From Solirubrobacterales bacterium (GTDB lineage: Bacteria > Actinomycetota > Thermoleophilia > Solirubrobacterales > 70-9), in NCBI GenBank assembly GCA_021155855.1, contig JAJNAZ010000022.1, positions 1 through 37,722 on the forward strand: DNA of 37,722 bases, written 5' to 3'. The first letter of the stretch is position 1; each line of letters opens with the position of its first letter. The notes beneath the pieces were generated by a model. The model was not told the DNA's origin, did no database searches, and was given only the letters and a program-made list of their open reading frames with translations. Below, piece after piece: positions 23,834 to 31,698 of this stretch. Position numbers and translations under genes: made by a program.

Positions 23834-24636
23834 GGGCCGGCGGCCGCCCGCGAGGCGACTCAGGCGCAGCTCTATTACCCGCGGTCGCCCGGCGGCACCG
23901 ACGACGGCGCTCACGGCTGGTACGACGTGGAGGTCGATCGCGACCGCCTCGTCGGCGTGACGATGGCGTCGGCGACATCGCGATCCAGGGCTCGGACACG
24001 GAGGGCAACTACCAACGGATCACCGACGGCGCGCGGCGGATCGCCCAGCGCGGCGCGCTGATGGTCGCGATCGGCGGCGATCATTCGATCAGCTACCCGC
24101 TCGGGTGCGGGATGGAGTCGTTCGGTCGGATCGACGTCGTGCACGTCGACGCGCACGCCGATTTCCTCGACGAGTTGGAGGGCGCGCGGCTCACCGGCGC
24201 GAGCCAGCTGCGGCGGCTCGCAGAGCTCCCGTTCGTGGACAACGTGGCCGCCCTCGGGATTCGAAACGTCGACCGTGAGGAGGTGGACGGGCTGCGTGAG
24301 CTCGGCGGCCGTTGGGCAACCAGTCACGACGCGATCGAGCGCGGGAGCGCCGAGGTGGTTCGCGAGACCGTCCCGGAGGCCGACTCCCTCTACGTTTCGA
24401 TCGATCTCGACGTGCTCGACTCGTCCGTCGCCCCCGGGCCCTCGCTGCCGGAGCCGGGCGGGCTCAGCTACCGCGAGCTGCGCGCGCTCTTGGCCGAGGT
24501 GGCGCGGCGCGGGCGCGTGATCGGCTTCGACGTCGTCGAGCTGAACCCGGCGCGCGACCCCTCGGGGATCACGGCCCGCGCCGCAACCTGGACCGTCACC
24601 CACTTCCTGAGTGAGATCTTCGAGCAGCCGCGCTGA
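23834..24636 (+). pseudogene. frameshifted agmatinase/arginase-family gene
   Basis: Arginase-family ureohydrolases use two Mn ions to hydrolyse agmatine or similar compounds. All metal-binding motifs are present in one frame: GGDHSISYP (about 24073), DAHADF (about 24151), and SIDLDVLDSSVAPG (about 24400). The preceding part, GPAAAREATQAQLYYPR and DVEVDRDRLVGVTMA, is in another frame. The switch is near 23966, where about four bases appear to be missing before VGDIAIQGSD. The first 50 or so family residues are not recognisable upstream. The reading is therefore of a broken gene, unless the shift is a sequencing error. Confidence 0.75.
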
Positions 24637-24662
24637 GCGCCTCGGAAGCGTCGGCCGGGTGG

Positions 24663-25754
24663 TCAGGCGACGACGAGCGCCGCTTCGGCCGCTCCGCGCA
24701 GCTCGGCAACCCGCTCCGCCTCCTGCTCGAGGTCCCGGCGCGCCAGGCGGCCGAGCTTCTCGACGGTGAGCTCTGCCTTCCTTCCCTTTGCCTTCACCCG
24801 CCAGAGGCCGGCCAAGCGGCCGTCCTTGAGCACCGCTCCGGGGCTGGCCACGGGCCGGAACAGCCGCTTGCGCAGCTTGGTGTCCGGGGCGAGCAGCGGC
24901 CGGTTGGGCTTCTGCAGGTAGGGGTCGCCCGGTGGGATCAGGCGGATGCCCTGCGCGGCGGGTGGCGACTCGAGCGCGCCCGTGTCCGCGCTCATCAGCC
25001 ATCCCCTGCTCTTGCCGACCGGCACCTCGGCGAGGTCGCCCGCCACCTCGTCCCACAGCCGCTGGGCGTGGGGCTTGGCGAGCCCGGCCCACTCGGCGAA
25101 GTCGCCGGGATTGGCCGGTCCGTGGAAGCCGAGGAAGCGTCCAACGGCCTCGCTCGCGGCCGGCGTCCGGCCCGGCTTGCCCATCCGGTAGCGGCGCTCG
25201 GAGTCGAGTCGGGCGCCCGCCTTCACCGTGGCGTACCGCCACAGCATGGGAGCCACGTGGTGGCTCCGGCAGCTGCGGCACCAGGGCAGCAGGTCGGCGC
25301 GAACGCGCTGCCTCAGCTCCTCGTGCAGCTCGTTCTTGTTGAGCGCCCGGCCCTTCGCCAGCGCGTCCTTCGTTGCCGTCGCCACCTCCTCAAGCGCCTC
25401 GCTGGGGGCGAATCTCTTCTCGGCGGCGAGCCGCTGGACCTGCCGGCCGAGTTGCGCGCCAAGCTCGCCGTCATCGTGGGCGATCAAGGCGCGCCCGTAG
25501 AGCGCCAGGTCGCCGGGCGCGAGCGCGTGGATGGCCCCGCGGACGATGTGGGCGACCACCAGGTCGCCGGTGTCGACCGCGTGGTCGTAGGCCTCCCGCG
25601 AGACGTCCTCGGCCCGCGCCGCAAGCGCCAGCAGCGCGGCGTCGCGGGCGAAGTCCGAGGCGGGGCAGGCCGCGGCCTCGGCGAGCTCGCGCGCGTCGCG
25701 GTCGGCGAGCCCGGAGCGGGCGAGCCGGAAGGCGAGAACCTGATCAGCGTCCAT
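24663..25754 (-). CDS. winged-helix DNA-binding (HTH_42, AlkZ-like) protein
   Basis: This 363-residue protein belongs to the HTH_42 group, which includes the DNA glycosylases AlkZ/YcaQ and many uncharacterised actinobacterial members. It starts with VLAFRLARSGLADRD. It contains the helical region HIVRGAIHALAPGDLALYG, the tandem winged-helix segment RFLGFHGPANPGDFAEWAGL, and a C-terminal beta part (DGRLAGLWRVKAKGRKAELTVE). Whether it removes damaged bases is not provable here. A dam-repair link fits Ogt and DinB elsewhere in the window. It is the last gene of a minus-strand set, four bases after trmO. Confidence 0.75.
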   Translation of the reverse strand: MDADQVLAFRLARSGLADRDARELAEAAACPASDFARDAALLALAARAEDVSREAYDHAVDTGDLVVAHIVRGAIHALAPGDLALYGRALIAHDDGELGAQLGRQVQRLAAEKRFAPSEALEEVATATKDALAKGRALNKNELHEELRQRVRADLLPWCRSCRSHHVAPMLWRYATVKAGARLDSERRYRMGKPGRTPAASEAVGRFLGFHGPANPGDFAEWAGLAKPHAQRLWDEVAGDLAEVPVGKSRGWLMSADTGALESPPAAQGIRLIPPGDPYLQKPNRPLLAPDTKLRKRLFRPVASPGAVLKDGRLAGLWRVKAKGRKAELTVEKLGRLARRDLEQEAERVAELRGAAEAALVVA

Positions 25755-25758
25755 GTCT

Positions 25759-26166
25759 TCAGATCACCGGCTTCAGATCGACGATCGGCGTGCCGTCGAG
25801 CGCCTCCATGTCCGTCACCAGTACCCGGTTGCCCTCGACAGCGACCACCCCGACCTCGTGCAGCCCGATCGGGTTCGGGCGCTCGGCGGAGCGGGTGCTG
25901 AACACGCCTCGCTCGGGGTTGGCGGGGTCGTCGCGCGGATGGACGCGAAGCACGTCGCGGCGGGCGCGATCGAGCCAGGTGAGCACGATCACTCGCTCGC
26001 CTGGCTCGACCTCGCGCAGACCGTCGAGCACGCCCGGCTCGAACACCAGCCAAGCCTCGGGCCCGCCCTCGGTGCCCTGCTTGGGCGCGGCGGCCGGATC
26101 GGTGAGCGGCGATTCGACCACTCCGATCGGGTTCAGCTCGGGGCGGCTCGGCTCGCTCGCGATCAC
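25759..26166 (-). CDS. trmO: tRNA (t6A37)-methyltransferase TrmO/TsaA family
   Basis: This 135-residue protein matches the beta-barrel TsaA/TrmO family, which methylates N6-threonylcarbamoyladenosine at position 37 of tRNA-Thr using S-adenosylmethionine. Characteristic parts are NPIGVVESPL near the start, LVFEPGVLDGLREVEPGERVIVLTWL, and FSTRSAERPNPIGLHEVGVV with DGTPIVDLKP at the end. Many environmental members may act on other substrates. It starts at GTG 26166, overlapping the stop of a hydrolase remnant (GTGA), so its translation may depend on that remnant. Confidence 0.88.
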   Translation of the reverse strand: MIASEPSRPELNPIGVVESPLTDPAAAPKQGTEGGPEAWLVFEPGVLDGLREVEPGERVIVLTWLDRARRDVLRVHPRDDPANPERGVFSTRSAERPNPIGLHEVGVVAVEGNRVLVTDMEALDGTPIVDLKPVI

Positions 26167-26276
26167 GCCGTCGCGAGGAATCGTTTCAGCGACGGCGCGA
26201 CCGCCTTCGCCTCGACCATCTGCGGCTGCCGGGCGAAGGCGATCGTGGTTCCGTCGCTGGAGCGGGTGGTGCTCAG
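26163..26276 (-). pseudogene. internally deleted alpha/beta-hydrolase remnant
   Basis: A 37-codon frame reads LSTTRSSDGTTIAFARQ and then directly QMVEAKAVAPSLKRFLATA. The first part resembles the start of actinobacterial alpha/beta hydrolases (SSDGTTIAF), the second their last helix (MVEAKAVAPSLKRFL). About 200 central residues, including nucleophile and catalytic acid, are absent. The apparent start is CTG, overlapping the stop of the DHFR-like gene. Its own stop overlaps the trmO start, so the stub may survive as a coupling spacer. Confidence 0.5.
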
Positions 26277-26821
26277 GACTCCGCGGCCGCCCGCCGGTAG
26301 GTCGCGTAGACCACGCCGGTGCCGAACGTCCTCGAGTCGGCCAGCTCGAGCGCGTGCTTGTCGCCGTCGGCGAACAGCTTCGCGCCCTCGCCGACGACCA
26401 CCGGATGGATCATCAGGTGCAGCTCGTCGACGAGGCCCTCGCGCAGCAGCGAGCGGGCCAGCGTCGCGCTGCCGGACATGACGATGTCCTTGCCCGGCTG
26501 TCGTTTGAGCGCGGCGACGGCCGCCGGAACATCGCCATCGAGCAGCTGCGAGTTCTGCCATTCGACCGCCTCGAGCGTAGTCGAGGCGACGTACTTGGGG
26601 GTGTTGTTCATGTAGTCGGCCATCTCGTTGTCTGCCTCGGGCCAGAATCCGGCCCACTCTTGGTAGGTCACTCGTCCGCACAGCATCGCGTCGGACGAGC
26701 CCATCGACGCGCCGATCGCGGCCGCCATCTCGTCGTTGAAGTACGGGAAGTGCCAATCCTGGGGCGCCTCGACGACGCCGTCGAGGGCGACGAAGAAGGT
26801 CGAGATCACTTTCCTGCTCAT
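26273..26821 (-). CDS. dihydrofolate-reductase-like (RibD C-terminal) protein 1
   Basis: This 182-residue protein has the RibD/DHFR fold: a first strand VISTFFVALDGVVEAPQDW, then AMLCGRVTYQEWAGFWP, and the NADPH-binding turn VMSGSATLARSLLREGLVDEL with PVVVGEGAKLF. Most members of this actinobacterial family have no known substrate and are not true folate enzymes. ATG 26821 is preceded by AAGGAGCAA. It is divergent from the SigG-like sigma gene, and an upstream copy of CGATGAGTTT (26885-26894, minus strand) is shared with the second DHFR-like gene. Confidence 0.85.
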   Translation of the reverse strand: MSRKVISTFFVALDGVVEAPQDWHFPYFNDEMAAAIGASMGSSDAMLCGRVTYQEWAGFWPEADNEMADYMNNTPKYVASTTLEAVEWQNSQLLDGDVPAAVAALKRQPGKDIVMSGSATLARSLLREGLVDELHLMIHPVVVGEGAKLFADGDKHALELADSRTFGTGVVYATYRRAAAES

Positions 26822-26884
26822 CGGAATTGCTCCTTGAATCGGTGGTGGTGTGTGCTTCTGCCCCTACTACTCCCGCCGGGCCGA

Positions 26885-26894
26885 AAACTCATCG
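26885..26894 (-). promoter_or_regulatory. CGATGAGTTT motif, copy 1
   Basis: This 10-base motif reads CGATGAGTTT on the minus strand, 64-73 bases upstream of DHFR-like gene 1. It is identical to copies at 28673-28682 and 29358-29367. Confidence 0.4.
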
Positions 26895-26926
26895 CGACCG
26901 TCCTCGCGGTCTAACCTCGTCGGCGA

Positions 26927-28011
26927 ATGAGCGCCGACGCCACGCCGGTGAAGCAGAGCCCGCGGCTGCTGGCGGCGGCCCGCGGCGGCGACGAACGGGC
27001 CTTCGGCGCGCTCGTCGAGCCGCACCGGCGCGAGCTTCACTCCCACTGCTATCGAATGCTCGGCTCGCCGTACGACGCCGACGACGCGCTCCAGGAGACG
27101 CTGCTTCGGGCATGGCGCGGCCTGGCGGGATTCGAGACCGGGCGCCCGCTGCGCCCGTGGCTGTATCGGATCGCGACCAACGTCTGCCTCGACGCGATCG
27201 CGAAGCGCCCGAAGCGGGTGCTGCCGGTCGACCACGGGCCTCCGGCGGGCGCGGGCGAGGGCCCCGGCGAGCCGGTGGTCGAGCTGATCTGGCTCGAGCC
27301 CTACCCCGACGAGGCGCTCGGCCCCGAGAGCGGGCTCGCCGCGCCCGAGGCGCGCTACGAGCAGCGGGAGAGCGTCGAGCTCGCCTTCGTCGTCGCGCTG
27401 CAGCACCTGCCTCCCACCCAGCGCGCGGTGCTGATCCTGCGCGACGTGCTCGGCTTCTCGGCCCGCGAAGTCGCCGAGTCGCTGGGGACGACCGTCGCTG
27501 CGGTCAACAGCTCGATGCAGCGCGCGCAGAAGACGGTCGCGGAGAGGCTGCCTGCGCGCAGCCAGCACCAGACGCTGCGCGAGCTGGGAGACGACCGGCT
27601 ACGCGAGCTGGTGCGCAACTACGTCGCCGCCTGGGGAGTCGCGACATCGAGGCGATGGTCGCGATGCTGGTCGAAGGCGCGACCTTCGCGATGCCGCCGC
27701 ACCCGCACTGGTTCCGCGGCCGCGATGCGGTGATCGCCTTCCTCGCCGCCACCGGCGAGCCCGACCTGCGCCACCTGATCACGGGTGCGAACGGACAGCC
27801 GGCGATCGGCTGGTATCTGTGGGACCCGCCGAACGAGCGCTACAGGCCGGCGTCGCTCGAGGTGCTGGCGCTCGAGCGCGACCGGGTGAGCGAGATCACC
27901 GCGTTCACGGGCCGGGTGGGAGCGAGCACCGAGACGGGCTCGCTGCCGGACCTGTTCCCGCGCTTCGGCCTGCCCGCGGAGCTGCCCCGCGGGCGTCCGT
28001 GGCCGCGATAG
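26927..28011 (+). pseudogene. sigG: SigG-like ECF sigma factor with frameshifted SnoaL-type tail
   Basis: The first frame (26927 to about 27640) encodes complete sigma regions 2 and 4: HCYRMLGSPYDADDALQETL, RPWLYRIATNVCLDAIAKR, then LQHLPPTQRAVLILRDVLGF and AREVAESLGTTVAAVNSSMQRA. The long linker with WLEPYPDE is typical of the SigG/TIGR02960-like group. At about 27640 homology moves to another frame (SRDIEAMVAMLVEGATFAM, HWFRGRDAVIAFL, ANGQPAIGWYLWDP, FPRFGLP), the SnoaL-like regulatory tail. One base seems missing after NYVAAW. As read, the protein runs out of frame to 27733 and loses its tail, although the sigma domains could still work. Confidence 0.8.
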
Positions 28012-28055
28012 GTCTTCGCGTCGAGCCGCTCGGGGCCTCGATCCATCCCGCGTCG

Positions 28056-28619
28056 CTAGGGCGTCCGGTAACGCAGGAGCACGATCCCGCAGCGAAACGG
28101 CCGCGTCTCGGTGAGCTCCAGCCTCGGGACTCCGCTCGCGTCCGCGAACAACCGCTCACCATGACCGAGGACCACCGGGTAGACGAACAGCCGGTACTCG
28201 TCGACGAACCCGCCGGCGATCAGCTCGCGCACCAGCGTGATGCTGCCGGTGGTGACGATGTCCTTGCCCGGCTCGCTCTTCAGCGCTTCGATCTCGTCGC
28301 CGAGCGGGCCGCGCAGCACCGTGGTCGGTTCCCACTCCGGGTCCTGCAGCGTGCTGGAGACGACGTACTTCGACACCGCGTTCAGGTAATCGCTGATGCC
28401 CGTGGTGTCGTCGGTCTGCTGCGGCCAGTAGCCGCGCATCTGCTCGAAGGTCACCCGTCCGACCAGGAAGGCATCGGCCGCCTCGCGCTGCTCGCGGATC
28501 GCCTCCTCGACGTCGGAGCTATCGACCTCAGACTCGTCGCCGGCCGGGGCGAACCAGCCCTCGGTCGCCTCGATCACGCCGTCCAGGGTGATGTTCTCGG
28601 TGACGATCAGATCCCTCAC
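28056..28619 (-). CDS. dihydrofolate-reductase-like (RibD C-terminal) protein 2
   Basis: This 187-residue paralogue of the 26273-26821 protein begins with DLIVTENITLDGVIEATEGWF. It has AFLVGRVTFEQMRGYWPQQ and the cofactor turn VTTGSITLVRELIAGGFVDEY with PVVLGHGERLF. I chose GTG 28619 because GGAGGT lies about 5-10 bases upstream; the longer frame to 28664 adds a non-family lead. It is convergent with the SigG-like gene. The CGATGAGTTT motif lies 54-63 bases upstream, as for its paralogue. The substrate is unknown. Confidence 0.85.
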   Translation of the reverse strand: MRDLIVTENITLDGVIEATEGWFAPAGDESEVDSSDVEEAIREQREAADAFLVGRVTFEQMRGYWPQQTDDTTGISDYLNAVSKYVVSSTLQDPEWEPTTVLRGPLGDEIEALKSEPGKDIVTTGSITLVRELIAGGFVDEYRLFVYPVVLGHGERLFADASGVPRLELTETRPFRCGIVLLRYRTP

Positions 28620-28672
28620 CTCGGACCTCCAAGCGTTGACTCGTATAGGCGTGAGGACCGCCACGGGCGCTC

Positions 28673-28682
28673 AAACTCATCG
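28673..28682 (-). promoter_or_regulatory. CGATGAGTTT motif, copy 2
   Basis: This is an exact copy of the 26885-26894 motif, on the minus strand, upstream of DHFR-like gene 2 at nearly the same distance. Confidence 0.4.
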
Positions 28683-28690
28683 GCGCTCGC

Positions 28691-29263
28691 TCAGAGGCCG
28701 AGGCCGCGCACCCCGTGCTCATCCCAGCCCAGGTGATGGGCGAGCTCGTGGCGCACGGTGCGCGCGACCTGCGCCCGCAGCAGCTCGGGATGGTGGCCGA
28801 AGTCGCGCTCCAGCGTGTCCTGGTAGATCACGATCCGGTCGGGGTAGATGTCGCGGGCGACGGTCCCGCCGATGTAATGGCCGTAGGCGTGGTGCTCGTG
28901 TCCGCGGTTGGAGACGACCACGGGCGTGCGCTCGAGCAGCCCGCGGAACGGCTCCGGCAGGTCGTCGAGGGCCTGCATCACCAGCTCGTCGAACTCGCTC
29001 GGCGGCCGGTCGGGCGGCGGCAGCGAGGCGAGCGCCTCGCTGCGGTCGACCAGCCGCCGGAACTCGGGCTCGGGAATCTCCTTGCCGATCAGCGCCACGG
29101 CCGCCCACGCGGCGATCAGGACGATCGCCACCGCCCCGGCCAGCACCGTCAGCACGCCACCGAGGCCGTCGAGCGACGGCGGGTTGAGCAGCAGCAGGAC
29201 GAGGCCGGTGATGAAGGCGCTCAGCGCTGCCGCCCGCAGCGGTGGGCCCAGGGTTTCCCACAT
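28691..29263 (-). CDS. membrane-anchored zincin metallopeptidase-like protein
   Basis: This 190-residue protein has two N-terminal hydrophobic helices (about 10-26 and 34-60) and then a PF06262-type zincin domain: FDELVMQALDDLPEPFRGLL, YPDRIVIYQDTLERDFG and the zinc motif H172-E-L-A-H176-HLGWDEHGV near the end. This family is small and otherwise soluble, so the membrane-anchor extension is notable. ATG 29263 is my start; an in-frame ATG 48 bases upstream would add 16 residues. The substrate is unknown. Confidence 0.8.
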   Translation of the reverse strand: MWETLGPPLRAAALSAFITGLVLLLLNPPSLDGLGGVLTVLAGAVAIVLIAAWAAVALIGKEIPEPEFRRLVDRSEALASLPPPDRPPSEFDELVMQALDDLPEPFRGLLERTPVVVSNRGHEHHAYGHYIGGTVARDIYPDRIVIYQDTLERDFGHHPELLRAQVARTVRHELAHHLGWDEHGVRGLGL

Positions 29264-29567
29264 CGAACGGAGATTAGAGCGGGGGAGTGGCGAGCTCGCG
29301 TCGGTCGACATCACGCACCCGTTCGGCGCGCCCGTCGGTCGGTCCGACTCGTGGACGCGATGAGTTTCGGCGCGGGCGACAGTCTCAATGGGCAGTAATG
29401 TCGTTCGCAGGCGCAGTCCCGCGCCCGACCTCCGTCCCGGCGCCCACGCCGCCGGCCGCGGGAGGTAAAGGTGGCCTCGAGCCATCGGGACGCCGGTCAA
29501 CGAGCCCTTTCCGGCGGGGCATCGGGAGCGTGGGTCTCGGCGCCGACCGCCGCGAAGGAGCAACGAA
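29264..29567. other. divergent intergenic region
   Basis: I see no gene here. The stretch contains CGATGAGTTT copy 3 (29358-29367, plus strand) and a possible short extension of the zincin gene to 29311. Confidence 0.6.
29358..29367 (+). promoter_or_regulatory. CGATGAGTTT motif, copy 3
   Basis: This exact copy is on the plus strand, about 200 bases upstream of the DUF4287/SRPBCC gene and pointing toward it. About 20 bases further, GGGCAG also follows the motif in copy 1. Confidence 0.35.
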
Positions 29568-30248
29568 ATGACAAGGCAGAAGACGTTCAAGCGCCGGATT
29601 CGCGAGCGCATGAGAAAGACGGGCGAGAGCTACACGGCCGCCCGCCGGATGCTGATCGCCGCCGGCGATCGTCCCGAGGCGGCGACCGCGAAGTTCGAGC
29701 CGCCGGTCGCGAACGAGAGGGTCATCGAGGCCACCGGGCGCGGGTGGCAGGCGTGGTTCGACGTGCTCGACGAGTGGGGCGCGGCGCGCCGCACGCACAC
29801 GGAGATCGCCCGCTGGCTCCGAGAGGAGCACGGGGTGGCGGGCTGGTACTCGCAGTCGATCACCGTCGGCTACGAGCGGGCCCGCGGACTGCGAGCGCCG
29901 GGTGAGCACGCCGACGGGTTCGCGGTGACCGCGTCGAAGACGGTCGCCGTCCCCGTCGAGCGGCTGTTCGATGCGTTCGACGACCGGGCGCTGCTCGAGC
30001 GGTGGCTGCCGGGAGCGGACCTGCGCCTGCGCACCGCGACGGCGCCGAAGTCGGCCCGCTATGACTGGGAGGACGGCTCCACCCGGGTGATCGTCGGCTT
30101 CGACGATCTCGGCGAGACCAAGAGCAGGGTGGCGCTCTCGCACGAGCGCCTGCCCGACGCGGATACGGCCGACGGGATGCAGACGTGGTGGCGCGAGCGC
30201 CTGACCGTGCTCAAGCCGCTGCTCGAAGGGGGTGGCGAGGATGACTGA
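29568..30248 (+). CDS. DUF4287 plus AHSA1/SRPBCC two-domain protein
   Basis: This 226-residue protein starts at ATG 29568 behind GAAGGAG. A basic N-terminus (TFKRRIRERMRKTGESYTAARRML) leads to a DUF4287-like segment around 62-112 with EIARWLREEHGVAGWYSQS and ITVGYERARGLR. A C-terminal AHSA1/SRPBCC domain follows (TASKTVAVPVERLFDAFDD, RVIVGFDDLGETKSRVALSHERL, WWRERLTVLKPLL). It probably binds a small hydrophobic ligand or a partner protein. The combination is found in several actinobacteria but its role is unknown. Confidence 0.82.
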   Translation: MTRQKTFKRRIRERMRKTGESYTAARRMLIAAGDRPEAATAKFEPPVANERVIEATGRGWQAWFDVLDEWGAARRTHTEIARWLREEHGVAGWYSQSITVGYERARGLRAPGEHADGFAVTASKTVAVPVERLFDAFDDRALLERWLPGADLRLRTATAPKSARYDWEDGSTRVIVGFDDLGETKSRVALSHERLPDADTADGMQTWWRERLTVLKPLLEGGGEDD

Positions 30249-30290
30249 GGTGAGCTGCGTGGCGCCGCCGACCGGCGCCGGCGAACCGGC

Positions 30291-30932
30291 TCACACTCTC
30301 ATCGATCCTTCGAGCTCCAGCAGCCGGGCCTTGGCCTCCGGCCCGCCGAGGTAGGAGCCGAGCTCACCGCCCGAGCGGAGCACGCGATGACAGGGCACCA
30401 GGATCGGCAGCGGGTTGTGCGCCAGCGCGCTGCCGGCGGCCCGGACCGCCTTCGGGTTTCCGGCCTCGGTCGCCACCTCGCGATAGGACGCCGTGGTTCC
30501 GTAGGGAATCCGGGCGGTGGCGAGCAGGACCGAGCGGCGAAAGCCCTTCGTTAGGCGCCAGTCGAGCTCGAGTTCGAACCGGCGCCGGCGCCCGGCGAAG
30601 TACTGGTCGAGCTGCCGCCGGGCGTCGGCCACCGAGGCGCGCGAGGCGAACAGCACCCTGGCCGAGACGCGCATGGCGAGCTCGGCGAGCACCGCGTCCT
30701 CGCCTTCGACCGGCAGGCCGACACGGACCAGGCCCTCGCCGGTGGCGCCGATCAGCATCGTGCCCAGGGGCGAGTCGTGGCGCTCGAAGGCGACGTCGAC
30801 GAGCCCGGCCGCATCGGCCCGGCCCGCGAGGTCGTCGCGGATCCGCGTCCACGCCTCGGGGTCGAGCTCATCGCCCGCGCGCAGTGAGCGCTCGAGTTGG
30901 TCCAGGTCCGTTGTTTGGTTGTTGCTGTTCAT
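30291..30932 (-). CDS. ogt: methylated-DNA-[protein]-cysteine S-methyltransferase
   Basis: This 213-residue suicide repair enzyme takes alkyl groups from O6-alkylguanine in DNA onto its own cysteine. The active site PCHRV places the acceptor at C181. Around it are the helix-turn-helix and arginine-finger region (GTTASYREVATEAGNPKAVRAAGSAL) and the C-terminal GSYLGGPEAKARLLELE. The N-terminal domain (about 45-130) is normal; an extra 40-residue start is present. I chose ATG 30932, seven bases after AAGGAG; ATG 30938 is too close to it. It lies 41 bases after the sigma factor on the same strand and is probably under its control. Confidence 0.93.
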   Translation of the reverse strand: MNSNNQTTDLDQLERSLRAGDELDPEAWTRIRDDLAGRADAAGLVDVAFERHDSPLGTMLIGATGEGLVRVGLPVEGEDAVLAELAMRVSARVLFASRASVADARRQLDQYFAGRRRRFELELDWRLTKGFRRSVLLATARIPYGTTASYREVATEAGNPKAVRAAGSALAHNPLPILVPCHRVLRSGGELGSYLGGPEAKARLLELEGSMRV

Positions 30933-30973
30933 CGTCATGCTCCTTGGACGGGGCCGTGCTCGCGAACGTGAGA

Positions 30974-31465
30974 TCAATCCGCGTCGGCCTTGCTGCGCAA
31001 CCGCCTCAGGCCCTCGAACACGTTTCTTCGCGCGGCCGGCTCGCTGGTCTGCATCACCTCGGCGATCTCTCGGTGAGAGAGGTCGGCGCGGTAGCGCAGC
31101 GTCACCGCCTGGCGCTGCTTTTCCGGCAGCGCGCGCACCCGGGCCCAGATCTCGTCCTCGAGGGCGGGCGCGGCGTGGGCGTCCGCCAACGGCTCCAGAT
31201 CCTCGACCGGCTTTGGAACCGACGCGTGCGCGCGGTGGATGTCGATCGCCTTGCGGGCGGCAATCGAGAACAGCCAGGAGCGGATCGCGTCGGCGTCGCG
31301 GACCCCCTCGTAGGCGCGAAGCGCCGACAGCATCGTCTCCTGAAAGCAGTCCTCGGCGCGCTCGGAGCCGACCCGCGCGGCGCAGAAGCGCAGCACGGTC
31401 GGGCCGTGGAGGTCGATCACGCGCTCGAACGGCGGCAGCGGCTTGGCTCCTGCCCGCAAGGTCAC
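30974..31465 (-). CDS. sigma-70 family (ECF-like) RNA polymerase sigma factor
   Basis: This 163-residue sigma factor starts at GTG 31465, overlapping the stop of the oxygenase remnant (GTGA). Region 2 is FERVIDLHGPTVLRFCAARV through AEDCFQETMLSALRAYEGV with RSWLFSIAARKAIDIHRAH. Region 4 is ARVRALPEKQRQAVTLRYRADLSHREIAEVMQTSEPAARRNVFEGLRRL. The length fits a minimal ECF factor. No anti-sigma gene is adjacent. Its place between an oxygenase stub and ogt suggests control of an alkylation or oxidative damage response, but this is inference. Confidence 0.88.
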   Translation of the reverse strand: MTLRAGAKPLPPFERVIDLHGPTVLRFCAARVGSERAEDCFQETMLSALRAYEGVRDADAIRSWLFSIAARKAIDIHRAHASVPKPVEDLEPLADAHAAPALEDEIWARVRALPEKQRQAVTLRYRADLSHREIAEVMQTSEPAARRNVFEGLRRLRSKADAD

Positions 31466-31698
31466 TTGGCGTCGTGGAAGATGATGCCCGTCGGGCGCTG
31501 CTGGCCGGCGGAACGGCAGCGCTCGAGCAGCCCCTCGTGGGTGGCCGGAAAGGTCTCGTGCTCGCCGCGCAGGCGGGTCGACCACTCGTTGGCGATCGGC
31601 GCCAGGTGGCGGTAGAAGCCGGCGCGCAGCTCGGCGATCGCCTCCGGCAGCGGGTGGTCGAAGTAGGCGGTGAGCGAGAGCTCGGTGGCGGTGGCCAT
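31462..31698 (-). pseudogene. N-terminal stub of a 2OG-Fe(II) oxygenase
   Basis: This 78-residue open frame reads TAYFDHPLPEAIAELRAGFYRHLAPIANEW and LLERCRSAGQQRPTGIIF. That resembles the first third of actinobacterial 2OG-Fe(II) oxygenases, in which the HxD...H iron site should follow as a region like ALHQDLYG. Here the protein ends at HDAK, and the sigma gene begins at the same point. The catalytic core is absent, so the oxygenase cannot be active. It could still be translated and serve as a leader that couples ribosomes to the sigma factor. ATG 31698 has GGAA just upstream. Confidence 0.6.

Noticed and set aside
21027-24008. A 993-codon minus-strand open frame opposite the MMPL gene
   Set aside because: It is the antisense of a clear transporter, is rich in Arg/Asp/Gln as GC-rich shadows are, and includes TGLEPATFGS-type text, which is the usual antisense reading of a tRNA end.
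28588-29398. Plus-strand open frames opposite DHFR-like 2 and the zincin gene
   Set aside because: They are Arg/Gln-rich antisense shadows without domains; the minus-strand genes have clear motifs and ribosome sites.
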